From positions 1,550,001-1,614,000 of the forward strand of contig PUFA01000081.1 of the NCBI GenBank assembly GCA_003508835.1: a stretch of DNA of 64,000 bases. The letters run 5' to 3'. The translations under genes were made by a program, and so were the position numbers. This DNA comes from Eonycteris spelaea. Taxonomy: Eukaryota; Chordata; Mammalia; Chiroptera; Pteropodidae. The number at the start of each line of letters is the position of its first letter. Position 1 is the first letter of the stretch. Below the pieces are notes generated by a model. The model was not told where the DNA came from, did no database searches, and saw nothing but the letters and a program-made list of their open reading frames with translations. Of the stretch, positions 10,130-21,870 are shown in pieces.

Positions 10130-12665
10130 CTTCAACCATAAAACATGATTTAAGAAATTCATGAGAAGCATAGTCTATTATATTCACCTTTAGTTTTATC
10201 CATCCTGATGTTCTTCTTTCCATTCTGAAGTTCCAAGACTCCTTCTGCTATCATTTCCTTTCTGTTTAGACAGATTGCTTTACCCATTCTTTAGAGGTAG
10301 ATCTGATAGCAATAAATTCTCTTAGTATTCCTTAGTCTGAGAACTTTATTTCCCTTTACTCCTGAGGAATATTCTTGTTGCAACTAATAGTCTTTTTCTT
10401 TCAATGCTGAAAAAATATTATACCACTTCCTCTGGCCTCCATGGTTTCAGATGATAAATCTGCAGTAATTCAAATAGGTGTTCCCCTATAATTAGTCCAT
10501 TTCTCTTTGCCTTTAGTTTTCAGAAGTTTAATTCTAATATATCTTCAAGTGAATTTCTTTGGGTTTATCTTATTTGGAGCTCACTTAGCTTCAGCTTCTT
10601 AGATCTACAGGCTTATGACTTTCTCCAAATTCAGGAAGCTTTCAGCCATTATTTCTTTGAATATTTTTTTAGTCTCACTTTCTCCTCTCCTCAGCCTCTG
10701 ATGATATATTAGTTATTTGTTTTTTGTTTATTTGTTTGTTTTATTGTCCTACAGACTCCCCCAGACTCTGTTCTTTTATTTTTTTCCTCAATCTATGTCT
10801 CTCTGTTTTTCAGCCTGGGTAAACTCTAGGATAGTTTCTATTGATCCATTGTCAATTTACTGATTCTATCCTCTGTCATCTTGACTCTCCTAATGAGCTC
10901 ATCCAGCAAATATGTTGTTGGGTTTTTGGGGGTTTTGGGGTCATGAGTTTGTTGTTTTGTTTTTTTTTTTTTTGGTGATTGTATTTTTCAGTTCTATAAC
11001 TTCCGTTTGGTTCTTTTTTTATAACTTTTATTTCTTGGTTGAGAGTTTCTAATTTTCATTTAGAAAATTTATAACTGCTTATTGAAGTATTTTTATGATG
11101 GTTTCTTTAAAATCCTTGTAAGATAATTCCAACAACCAATTCATCCTTGATTCACTTTGATTGTCTTTCCTTATTCAAATTGTGATTTTTTTTTCATGGT
11201 TCTTGATATGATCAGTAATTCTGAATTGTATCTTGAACATTTTAGATATTATGGGACTCTGGATCCTATTCAATCTTCTCATTTAGCAGACTCTTCTCCT
11301 GTGAAGCTATAGCAAAAGGTCTGGATGAGTGTGTATGTAGCTTCTTACTGGGCCCTGTCAATACTACCTCAGCAAAAGCGATACACTGAGTCACATTACC
11401 TTATTACATTCAAGTCGAGTGGAAGTTCTGCTCACCCCTTGACCCTGCTGACATCTGCCCAGTGAAAGTGGGCTCTATCTCACATTACCTTGTTGGCTCT
11501 GAGAAGGCTTATAAGCTCAACTCCTTGTTGGACTCCACTGACACTGGAGAAGTGGGAGAGGGGAGAGGAGAAATATTACTTGGTTGCTGTGGAATGGACA
11601 CAGAAGCTCAGTTCCCCAGTGGGGCCTACTAACCCCAAGGGAGAGGGGAGCAGAGTGCTAACTAGCCTCCTTCCACCATCTCATTCCATTTTATTAAGGC
11701 CAGCTGGAGGCGAAGTTTCAGCTTCCCACTGATTCCCACTTACATGGGGCTGGGGACACTGGAATACTCATATCCTCACTTCACACCACTTCGGTCATTT
11801 CACTGGTGCCTTACGGGACCCCACCAGCACTTGTGGGGGATAAGGGTGGGTGGGCCAAGACCAGAGTACCAGCTAGCTCTCATACAGTGTCATTCAGTTT
11901 CATTGCTGATGCTTGAGTGTGGAATGTGAGGTTAAGCTTCCCACTAGGGTGGGAGAAAGAAGAATGCTGATGGACCCCAATTTGCTTCATTTAGTCTTCT
12001 TGTTGGTGCTGGTCATGGGTGAAGGCTCAGCTCACTCTGTAGCCCCACTGACGGTGCCCAGGCAGGTGAAAAGGAGCACTGCCTGTGTTCACCAAGCAAG
12101 GGATGGAAAATCAGGTTCCCCTTCAGCCACACAAACGGTGCCCAGTGGGAGAAGCTGACACTCCCTGCCTGCTTCAATCAGGCAAGGAATGAAAGATTAG
12201 TTCTTTGCTTAGTTCTGCCAATACCAACAGGCAGAGACATTGAAGCACTGCTGCTTGATTCCGCTGGTTGGGAGCATAGCGTGGAAGATAAGTCAGTGCT
12301 GTGCTTGGCCCTGCTAAAACCAGAGGGAGGTGGGGGATTATTTTTTTTCTGTGGTGTAAAGTGAATACTGCCAAAAAAGGTTTCTGCTGTGAGACCATCC
12401 TTCCCCAGTCTTCTGTCTAGAGGGAACAGGCTTTTCTTGCAGTCTGTGCTAGTTAGCAGTCCAGGTGGGAGGCTTCTGGAGTGCTCTGTTCATGATGTAT
12501 GGGAAGTAATAAGGAAAACCCAGGGGACCCACAGCCATGTGGTTCCTCATGTCTGAAGGTCCTTAAGCAGTCCATCTTCTTCCTTCTACCTTTCAAAGTC
12601 TTCCTATGCTCATTTTTTACGTGAAGTCTAGAGTCTTTTAGTTATAAGAGGGAGGACCTGAGTGT
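10130..12665 (-). mobile_element. Old LINE-1-related block (about 2.5 kb)
   Basis: T-rich text such as 'gtttcagatgataaatctgcagtaatt', 'ttcagccattatttctttgaatattttttt', 'ttcagttctataacttccgtttggttc' and 'cttgaacattttagatattatgggactctggatcc' is characteristic of ancient mammalian LINE-1 or HAL1-related sequence read antisense. It is followed by a G/C-richer segment (11,300-12,660) with loosely repeated 'agttctgctcaccccttgaccctgctgaca'-like units. No intact open frame remains. Short open frames at 11.5-12.4 kb are chance openings in the G/C-rich part. The subfamily and exact ends cannot be fixed by eye. Confidence 0.5.
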
Positions 12666-12859
12666 AATGAGGCTACTCCATCTTTGTTGGAACTAGATGG
12701 ATCAGTAATGTTCTAATGACTCTTAAGTAAAATGGATTCAGGCATTACTCTTTTAAATTCAAATTTTAATTTTATGAAAGCTTAAGAGTATTCGGTCAAA
12801 AGAAAACTAACTCCTGGCAGAAATATCAAAAGATGACAGCTCTATCATTTCCAGAGTAT

Positions 12860-13045
12860 ATTCATTCATTCGCTGCTTATTTATTGAGCAGCTACTAAGT
12901 TACAGGCACTGGCTAGCCCTTGGAGTAAAAACAACAAAGAAGGTAACAGACACTGTCTTCATTCTCGAGTTTACAACTAGAAAGAGAGACACTGAACAAG
13001 TACACAAATAACCAGCTACTCACAACTTCATAAGCAACGGTCATT
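12860..13045 (-). repeat. L2 LINE fragment
   Basis: The order 'tattcattcattcgctgcttatttattgagcagctactaagttacaggcactgg...cactgtcttcattctcgagtttacaactagaaagagagacactgaacaag' is a clear L2 3' end in reverse. Confidence 0.75.
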
Positions 13046-16000
13046 GTCCCAACGAGCTATATTCATTTCTCCTCTTCTCAACCTTTAATGTCAAATTAAG
13101 CTCAACACAGGATCATTTCACAAGTGAATTTGTGTTCATTTTTTGCTTTGAATCAAAACATCAGCTCATAATATTCTGATTAAAATGTGTTAGCCTACCA
13201 CAATTAAAACTTTCTGATTTTTTAAAAAAGTATTCCAATGCTTAATTATTTTGACCCAAGCAAAAGATAAGGCGAAAAAGGCCATGATACCAAGCAAGAC
13301 CCAGTAATCCTTGCTCTTCATCTGTGACTGGAAATCAGAAGACGCAATGCAGACAACATGCTAAGGGAACTTCCCAAAATGTCAACCTTTACTCCATTCT
13401 CGTTTTATATTTTAATTAAAATAAATTGAGTCCAGGCAGGCTTTCTTAAAATTAATGCCTGAAGTAATTTAGAAAAAAAAAAAAAACATAATAAACAGCA
13501 GCAGCAATATGCGCATGCTGAAAGCCTCACATTCCTAATATATTTGTAATGTTTCGATAAAACCTTAACAGAATCCTAACCAAGCCTGGGTGGAAAGAAA
13601 CACACGAAATGGGTCCACTGGCACAGAACTCTTTGAGAAGGAGATTTCAATGCTTTCGTTTTTAGAGAAAAACTCAGAGATAGTTAGGAAAGAGTTTTCA
13701 CTTCTTTCTTCTTCAAAATGAATTAAATATTTTAGAAATGATGTATTCTAGAATTCACCTGTAATTCTACTATTCTAGTGATATAGTCTTTTAGATATAT
13801 ATCCATGAACACACACATTTATAAAAATGAGAGCACAACAGTACAGAGCATTTTGTTTCTATTTTACTTTGTTTTTCCGGAAAATGAAGTATGGCTATCT
13901 TTCACATTAATGAACATAGACTCTCATCATGGTTTTTATGACTATAATTTATCTAAGAACATTAGGCCCAAACAATGAACTTTATCAATACGTTTTATGT
14001 ATTTAATATATATAATATCAATGTATTATATATTTTTTTCATGAAAAAATTATTTCTCAAGCAAACTTCCATAATCAAATAAATGTAGATAAACTCTCCA
14101 CCGACAGTGTCTTCATAGATTTAATAGCATTCTCTCTAGTATGAACATGCTGTCTTGCTGAAGTCATTGAGAGGCTAAAGGAAATTCAAGGGTCCAGCTA
14201 GTTTTAGAACTTACTGCAGGTTCTAGGCACATCTAGGACCTAGGCATATCTGAGGGACCCAGAATACTCAAGACCTATCAAGAAACCAAGAAACCAAACC
14301 ATGTCTAGGATTAGGCTAACTTCTGGGTGTGTTGAGTTGGAAGAGAAATTTCAATCAAAAATGGTTACTTGTTGGTATAAATTTCAAATATTGACTCTGG
14401 GGACAGAGAGTTATAAATTACAAAAGTTGAACAAATTCACTGAGGATCTTAATAATATATACATAAATGGATCTAAATGAACCCAGGAACTTGATCAAAA
14501 CTGTATTATTGACCCAACCCCAACACTTTAAACACTTTGAAGGAGAGAGAAAATAACAGTAATTTATCTGAAAGTGAAAAATAGCAACACTGCATCTTGG
14601 TAAATACACAGAGGATAATTTGCATCAAAAGAGACACCTAGCAAATAGCAAATTCCCACATACAAACTCATTGTAAAACTTGCTTGGGGCTTGGAAATGT
14701 TTTCACATTTTCCCACAATTTACACAGGATGTTGTTGTATATAGCAAGGACATAATTAGTATTAAATATGATTAATTTATACAGTGGGGAAACTCAGGAA
14801 GTGTTTTGTGTTTTGATACTGTGTGGCTTCTTTTCCCCCTATCTCAACCCACAGTATAGTCAAGTAGACATTTTTAGAATATTCATTCACCAAAATTCTA
14901 AACAGAATGTCAGGTTATTACCAGGGAATTTGGGCCTTTTTCTTCCAATGACTGGAAAATCTAACCCTCTTATGATTATTCTTATTTCATGGATGTTAAA
15001 TTTTCTGCAATATAATGAAATCCATAGAACACTATATAAAAAATAACTCAAAGAAATGCTTCATTCTACTATCCAAGAAAAGTCCATGGCATAAAAGAAA
15101 AAAACAACTAGGGGCTTCATATTGCTGGATACGAAGGTAGGCATAGGGGTTGAGCCACAGAGTCTGGCAAAGTGCCATTCATGATACAGTTGTCCACCAT
15201 GATATAAGCCCCAGGAAATCTATGAGTCCCTTCCCATTCTGACTGAAAGTTCAACTACAGCTGAGAAGCATTAAAACCATTCTTAGAAGGTAGTACAACA
15301 TTAGGGCTCCCCTGTGAAGACAGGATCTAGAGGAAATTCCCAATCTGATACAGTGCTCTAACACTCCCCCTCCAATCAGGTGGTTTGTTGTTTAAAAGTA
15401 GGAGACTTCTCTTTAACCAAAGGGGGAAAAAAAGGAAAAACTGTTTGCCATTATAATATTTACAAGAGAACTTTCCATGGGTCTCAAGCTTTTCTGAAAA
15501 TTAGTTTTATGATTTTTTTGGTTGATTAAAGCTAACCTTACTCCTTTTAAACATTCCTTTTTTAAATTTGAGGATCCCATCCCATATTAGCCATGCTCTG
15601 GGGGAAAAATGTAGCTCATTAGGAGTGAAAATCTATAGCAGCTGCCAGTCTTTCTCCTTTTGTTGTTGTTGCCCAGCCTAGAATTTACTCTGTGTACCTA
15701 GGGACTGACTTCATATCCTCCACATCCGACCACCCCCCTTCCTCCAGAAGCATCCCTCCAGCTTGAGTCTAAAAGCCAGAAAGGATGACCAAGGATTCAC
15801 CCTATTCAGACAACAATAGGTACCAGATCTTTCCTAAATTCAGGGGCAAATCCTAGTGCTAAAGATATTTTTCCTTCCGAAAGTAAATCAAGTATAGATC
15901 TGTAAAAGCAAAATCAACTTCAGTGGATGTAGGAAATCTACAGTAACTAGATAAGTTACATTATTACACAACTAACCAAATTCATCAAGGAAATGAATTC

Positions 16001-16290
16001 TGCCAAGTTTCACCAAAATTCGAAAAAAGCAACATACACAAAGAGCAAGATGGTTTAAATCTGGCAACATTTCTTACCTTCCTCAACTTTTTTTTTTTTT
16101 TTTTTTGCTAAATTTAGAAAGGTAGAAAGGGATCATTGAAAGGAGAAAGAGGTCCCATTTGGATGAACATAAAGAAGATATTAAAAAATAAAAGGTTTAA
16201 AAAAAAAAAGAAATACTTGGAAGTTCCACGTTTTTAATTCCGACTCGACATTTTTATGCACCTTAAATAGGCTTGGAGTTGCACTGGTGT
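13046..16290. other. No gene recognised
   Basis: Sparse A+T-rich sequence. The 13,240-13,580 part carries no recognisable repeat and could be conserved. 13,740-13,930 vaguely resembles old LINE-1 3' sequence. A T run lies at 16,088-16,106. A 92-codon open frame at 14,768-15,046 has no recognisable motif. Confidence 0.45.
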
Positions 16291-16313
16291 GAATCATCAG
16301 CGACATCTAGTGG
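16291..16313 (-). promoter_or_regulatory. CTCF-like motif
   Basis: The minus strand reads CCACTAGATGTCGCTGATG. Against the CTCF core CCACYAGRKGGC the first 12 bases differ at one position (T for G before the last C). The GCTG that follows also suits part of the extended motif. Orientation is on the minus strand. Occupancy cannot be judged from sequence. Confidence 0.4.
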
Positions 16314-16319
16314 ATGGCA

Positions 16320-17740
16320 ATGTTATGGTGTCTGGCTGCAGCTTAAATTCAAATCAGATCTTGGACCTCAGTGCCTCACCCTATTGTAACATTTTTTGTT
16401 TGCAGAAAAAAACAGGTGACCTTCACTTACTTTAATTCAATAAGTCTGTCTGAGTTTAGTCTGAAGATATGGACATGGGAGAAACTGTTAAGTTGCTTAG
16501 TCAACGTGGCAAGGATCATGCTATGAAGAACCTGAGAAAATCTAACTGTTGTACGTGCTGAGACCTGGGTTTTATAAAGCTGCATTGTTGCTCAGATTGA
16601 TTTAATCCAAGTGAAGAAGAAAGGGCTGTATAGTAAATAAACACCAAGGTAGTAATTACGTGACTATGGCCAATGCTATTTCACCCCTGTCAAGCACATT
16701 ATGCTTCAGACATTTTTCAAAATGACTTGACATTTTTTCTGCGTGACATGTTTTGGGTTTGATACAGTGAAAACAGCTGGTTGCCTCCTGCTGCCTGGAA
16801 AATTCAGCAGTGGAGAAGTAATGTTGAACACTCTTCACTTTCCTGCAGGATCTCTTTAAAAACTTGCAAAAGGGACTCATTGCTGTCACATACTGGTCAG
16901 AAGGCAGGGTGTGGTGGGAAAGGGTGAAACCTTCACAGGTAGCAGCAGCATAAGATCTGAGTGCTGGTCTGACTCCTCATTCCCTACCCCACCCTCTAGG
17001 TCCGAGGTTTCTGACCTTGGAGATGTTATCAACCGTTAATCTTCTCTTGTGAAGTGGGAAAACACCACCACTTCCTAGGGCTGTCATGTTAAGTAATCAG
17101 TACAGTACCTGAGGTCAATGACCTAGAGTCATGATTACTAGACTATAAGCTCTGTGCTGGCATGGAGCATGTCTTGTGTGATTATGACTACACATGAAAT
17201 GCCAGGATAAATAAAAACACAGGCCGCCTAGTTAAACTTACATTTCAAATTTAACTGGATCTCCTATATTTTATCTAGCAATCCTACCATTTATCTAGAG
17301 TAGTCCTGCTCTACAACTGTTGTCCAAGAATAATTATCAATAGCTCTTCTTTCACTTTTAAAACTATCTCGATGTGAACATAACTACTTTGGGATCCCTA
17401 ATTAAAAGCCCATGTCAAGCACAATGCCATATGTGTAAGAAGGTCTTGAACAAATGCATACCTTAAACAACCAATGAACATCTATTTTTTGGACGTTGAC
17501 CCTAGGGAAGCACATGTGCTCTCTATGTTTGGTAATTTTAAAACTATCCTCTGTTACAGACTTCGAAAAATGTTTTATGCAAAATTTTATTAGTCAACAG
17601 ATATGCACTGACAATCCACAGTGCAGGACTTTCTGGCACTCTACAGTGCCAAATGACCAGGCACTTCCAGTTCATCCTGGGCTGAGCACAGCATAAGCAT
17701 AAACATTCTCAGTTCTGACTTCTGATAACACATTCCAAAG
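16320..17740. other. No gene recognised
   Basis: Unclassified sequence without a convincing exon or repeat. Small open frames at 16,656-16,889 (minus) and 17,496-17,696 (plus) lack recognisable domains. Confidence 0.5.
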
Positions 17741-17945
17741 TGAAGAAAGGGGACAAAAGGACATAAAGAAAGGAATGGAGAGAGGAAGGCAAGAAAGAAG
17801 GAAGGAGGGAGGAAAGGACATATGGATGGAGGGAGGAAGAGAGAGGAGGAAGGAGGGAAGGGGGAAAATATAAAGGATGAAAGGGAAAGAAAGAGAAAAG
17901 GAAAAAGAATCCAGAGTCAAGGAAGACACAGAAGAGAGACAGTAC
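17741..17945 (+). repeat. GA-rich polypurine tract
   Basis: About 200 bases, nearly all A or G, built from GGAA, GAAAG and GGAGGGA units with few interruptions. The minus-strand open frames here are low-complexity (Ser/Phe/Leu/Pro) and artefactual. Confidence 0.85.
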
Positions 17946-19345
17946 ATGCAGACACACCAATAGGGAGCTACATGGCATTATATCTTTGAATTGAAAAGGA
18001 TTTTCTGATTGAGCAGAACAGGAAAGAATCAAAGGATAAGATTTTACAGACATCCTTGCCAACTGTGGTTACAAATTATTTTATAAAATGGAAAAAAATC
18101 AAAGAGGGCATTTTTACACAAACAGAACTATTAGGAATTCAAATGTGACAGTTGACAAATTCAGCTGTTCCTCGGGGAAAGACACAGCATCTACCCTCTA
18201 TTTGCTGCACATATATTTCATTCCTCAACTGATTTCACTTCTGCACACTAATTGGGGCTGGTATTTATGATGGGTTAATGACAGTCAGTCAGGAATGCCG
18301 AAACACTATCATTAATATCACCAGGGAAAAATAGCTCAGCAGAGATGTGTATCATAATTAATGTCACCTAGAAATTGTTTTCAATATTCAAAATATTTAA
18401 AGGAAGAATTGGTGGAACATTTAATGTGAGAAACAAAAGCACTGTGTAATTGATTCCAAAATATCCTAACCCATTAAAAGGAGTGGGAAGGCAAATATTA
18501 TGACAGACACATAAAGTACAGTTTATAACAAAAATGGAAAGCTGAAAAAGATCAAAATAATCTGGAGCTATAAAAATTATTGCTATTTTATGGCATTCTT
18601 GAGGAAAAAAGTATTTATATATAAGAGTTTGGTGCCTGAAGTAAACTTTGCAAACATCCTATTATCTTTAGACTACCAATAAAAATGTGTCTACCAACTA
18701 GCATATCTGTGATACAGACATGCCCCTGGCCTCTTCTCCTGCCCACTATGAACCAGAGATAGACATCTGTGTGAAAAGTTATCCAGGATACACACTTGGG
18801 TTGATAGTCTTAAACGAAACAATCAAACCAGAAGGAACAACTCAACAAGTCTCATTTAAACCAAGCAACTTCCAGAGCACCCTGAGGTGCCTGATGTCTC
18901 CAAGGCTAGGAATGTGCTGATCGGAACCGCTCTTATGAAGAAGGGCTACCAATGAGCCCATGTGTCAATCTCCAATCCAAGTCCATGGAAAGCCAGCAAA
19001 ATCACTCATTGAACAATGTCTCACGAAGGCTTTGCTCTCTGTTGATTAACAAGGCAGAGCTGTGAGATGCTCAAGGGCTGAGGACTGGCCCCTCCCCGAT
19101 CTCAGTGCCTGACCGAAGGCCTAATGCCTCAGAATTGCTCTCATCTTATTCAGTGAAACCACAGGAAATAATGGGGCTTCTCCATGAATGATAATGTGCA
19201 TTGAAGCATCTTCATTTCAGAGGAAAACCTAAAACCACTTTGCCTTGGCCATATCTGGTATCCCCACAGCAGTTCAGATAGGGCACGGCTGGGGATGGGA
19301 GAGGGGCTGACAGAGATACTAGTGAAAATTCGAGGAAAAGAGAAG
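17946..19345. other. No gene recognised
   Basis: Unclassified. The 18,250-18,440 part has several ATTAAT/TAATTAATGTCA motifs and no repeat signature, so it may be conserved. No exon was recognised. Confidence 0.45.
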
Positions 19346-19408
19346 CAGAATGATAAAGTGCTTAAACTGTGACTCTGGTGCCTTAGATCCCTTTCTCAGG
19401 TAGTCCTT
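19346..19408 (+). repeat. Possible MIR SINE 5' piece
   Basis: 'atgataaagtgcttaaactgtgactctggtgcc' resembles the start of MIR in the plus direction, next to an antisense MIR. Confidence 0.4.
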
Positions 19409-19517
19409 AACTGTGATGCAGAGGTGTTAAGTAACTTGCCTAAGAACTTGACCACCTAATAAATGACCACACTGAGCTTTGAAATTATATCTTTCTGACT
19501 TCTAAATCCATGTTCCT
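19409..19517 (-). repeat. MIR SINE
   Basis: 'gcagaggtgttaagtaacttgcctaaga' followed by 'cctaataaatgaccacactgagctttgaa...tttctgacttctaaatccatgttc' is MIR in reverse, including its conserved core. Confidence 0.75.
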
Positions 19518-20235
19518 TCATTAATTCCTTCAGGAAGAAGAAATAGCTGGGGATACTTCTCATCTCCTCCTCCTGCATCCCCAGGGCCAGTGCTGTGAAC
19601 AAGGTAGACCGGGATGCAGAGATACGAGAATGTGGGGATGCAGAGATGTGGTGATATGAAGATGCAGAGATACAGGAATGCAGTAACATGTGAGGTATGG
19701 AGGATGCAGGGATTCAGGGAGAGGACAGAAATTGTAAGCAGAGGCAGTATGAAGAAATCTAAGTGCACTGGACTATGACAGACCAGAAGCTCCTGGGATG
19801 TCACAGAGGCTGCCTTGAGGCTACTTGATCCATCACCCAGAATGTGGAGCCTTGTAGCTCAAGATCTGACTAAAATGCAAAACATCATCCACCAGGAGGA
19901 TGAAGGCTCTTCATCTTCAGCAGTCATGTAGTAAAGCCATTCTTCAGAGAGGTGCAGGCCCACCAGGAGCTGTGGCCACCTATATGCATTCAAGCACAAA
20001 GGCAGAAAGTAGTTGTTGCCCTTGGGGCAAAAACACAGATTCCATGGTCTCCTTTGAGACACATGAAAGTCCACACTGTCATAAAGAGCTCCTCTGTTGC
20101 CTCAACATCAGAGCTGTCTGCTTTTCATGAAGCCACAGCCAGAAGCTTCTCTTCAGCTGAGGTCCAGAGTTCTCATTAGCTCTCCTCATCACCTGGCCAA
20201 GGGCAGGCCCCAAAAGTCACTCTAACCATGACTGG
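19518..20235. other. No gene recognised; includes a 24-bp minisatellite
   Basis: Apart from the minisatellite at 19,613-19,684, no repeat or exon is recognised. Overlapping short open frames in several frames show no family resemblance. Confidence 0.45.
19613..19684 (+). repeat. 24-bp minisatellite, about 3 copies
   Basis: Units beginning GATGCAGAGAT start at 19,613, 19,637 and 19,661, an exact 24-base period with internal substitutions. A further partial unit starts at 19,703. Confidence 0.75.
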
Positions 20236-20239
20236 ATAC

Positions 20240-20401
20240 ATAATTTGTAAGGCCTAGTGCAAAAGGAAAATGCAGGGCCTCGTGTTCAAGAATTATTAAG
20301 AATTTCGAGATGGCATCAAAGAGCATTAAACCAAGTGTGGGCCCTCTGAGCATGGGGCCTTGTGTGCTCACACAGGTTGCAGGCCCGTGAAGCTGGCCCT
20401 G
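20240..20401 (+). repeat. DNA-transposon-like old repeat (possibly MER81)
   Basis: The order 'atttgtaaggcctagtgcaaaaggaaaatgcagggcctcgtgttcaagaattattaagaatttcgaga...agagcattaaaccaagtgtgggccc...cacaggttgcaggcccgtgaagctggccctg' is a widespread mammalian repeat. I think it is a non-autonomous hAT (MER81-type), but the name is tentative. Confidence 0.45.
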
Positions 20402-20934
20402 GTTCTAATGCTCCAGGCAGGTCAGAGAAAGCCTCAAGCTGGAATGTTGGAAGCCCTCTTTTATATAGGCTAAGGGACTTTTGCTTAGGACGGCCAAAAA
20501 GAGGCTTATGTAAATCCAGGGCCTGTGTACGGCACACACTCTCCAGAATCTGAAGCCTGGACACTCCTGAATGTAAGGCAGATGACGATAATCTATCACC
20601 ATTACATAACTGTAGTCGCAGTCAACAGAACACTCCACACACAAGATATCCAAGGTCAATATCAATCCAACACATGTTTGCTCCATGAGAAGCACTATGT
20701 TAGGGGCTGAGGAAGCAGGGCAGAGCAAGACATGCACAGCCGCACTTGATCTTCAAAAGAACCCCTCAGGGGGCGGGATCCTGAGGCCCGTCCACTAAGA
20801 GAATGAAGCAGAGTGGGTGCAAGCATTCTGTGGGTGATGGCTCTGATCTCCAGCTTCCCTCTGAGGCTACTGTAAAGGCAAGTAGCAGGTTATAATGGGT
20901 ATTTACCCACTAATTAATATCTTCATTTTCTCTT

Positions 20935-21870
20935 TTAGAAACTTTTAAAAATTCAATTTTGATTATCCCAAATAATTTTCTTGTAAAAATGTAATAAGCA
21001 CCCCAGCTAAAAGTCTCCTTTGACCATTCTGCTAATCCCTGGTTTGTGTCCAAATGCTACAAACAGCCCTTTTCCTCTGTAAAAACAGAGGTATATAGAC
21101 ACTCAAATATACAGGATCATTTTCCTTTTTAACTTAAATTATATCACATTTACAAATAATTCTTAAGTCCTGCCTTGGATTTGTAAATTTAACGATACAC
21201 ATTCTGGTTACTGTCCTTGCCATTACCTGTAGATATGATTCAGACCTTGTAGCTACTACCTAGAACCCATTCCATGGATATGCCACAGTCTTATTAGCCC
21301 TTCCCATATAGGTAGACATTTAGACAGTTTGTGGGTTTTTGCAAAATCAGTCATGCTACCTTCTGATACACATGTGCTACCATTTCTGTAAGCAAATGCA
21401 AGATGTAGGGCCTGTGCACTTGCAGTTTTACAAGCTTCCATAACACTGGAGCCGCATTTCCACAGGTCTCACCAACATTTGATACCATTATCACCATCAC
21501 CATCACCATCACCATCACCATCATCTTCATCATCATCATCATCATCATCTCATCATCATCATTTTGCCAACTGATTGGTAAAAATGGTATTACACTGCTT
21601 TAACTTAGTTTTCCTTGATGGCTAGTGAGATTAAGCATCTTTTCTTTGTCCATGTAATTCTACTCCTGTCAACTGACCCTTCTTATGTTTTGCCCATTTT
21701 TCTACTGGCTTTTGTTTTTGTTTTGTTTTGTTTTGTTTTTTTGTGCAGTAGATTGATATGGAGCAGTTTTTATTGTGATATTTTTGTGATTTATATGGAG
21801 GAGTTCTGTCCCTATCCTAGATACTGGTCCTTTCTCTGTTGCCTGTATTGCAAACATTTTCTTAAACATT
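20935..21870 (-). mobile_element. Old LINE-1 fragment containing a microsatellite
   Basis: The left part (to about 21,480) ends with 'cacaggtctcaccaacatttgatacc'. The right part resumes 'ctgattggtaaaaatggtattac...actagtgagattaagcatcttttc...ttgcccatttttctactggctttt' and reaches 'agatactggtcctttctctgttgcctg'. Both match antisense old LINE-1 3' sequence, so one element appears split by the CAT array. A GTTTT pentanucleotide repeat lies at 21,714-21,741. Confidence 0.6.
21490..21562 (+). repeat. (CACCAT)n/(CAT)n compound microsatellite
   Basis: About five TCACCA units pass into ATC/CAT triplets with two interruptions (TCTTCAT and TCTCAT). It sits inside the LINE-1 fragment. Confidence 0.95.

Noticed and set aside
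17672..18062. Minus-strand open frames of 91-117 codons
   Set aside because: They translate the polypurine tract into low-complexity Ser/Leu/Phe/Pro sequence.
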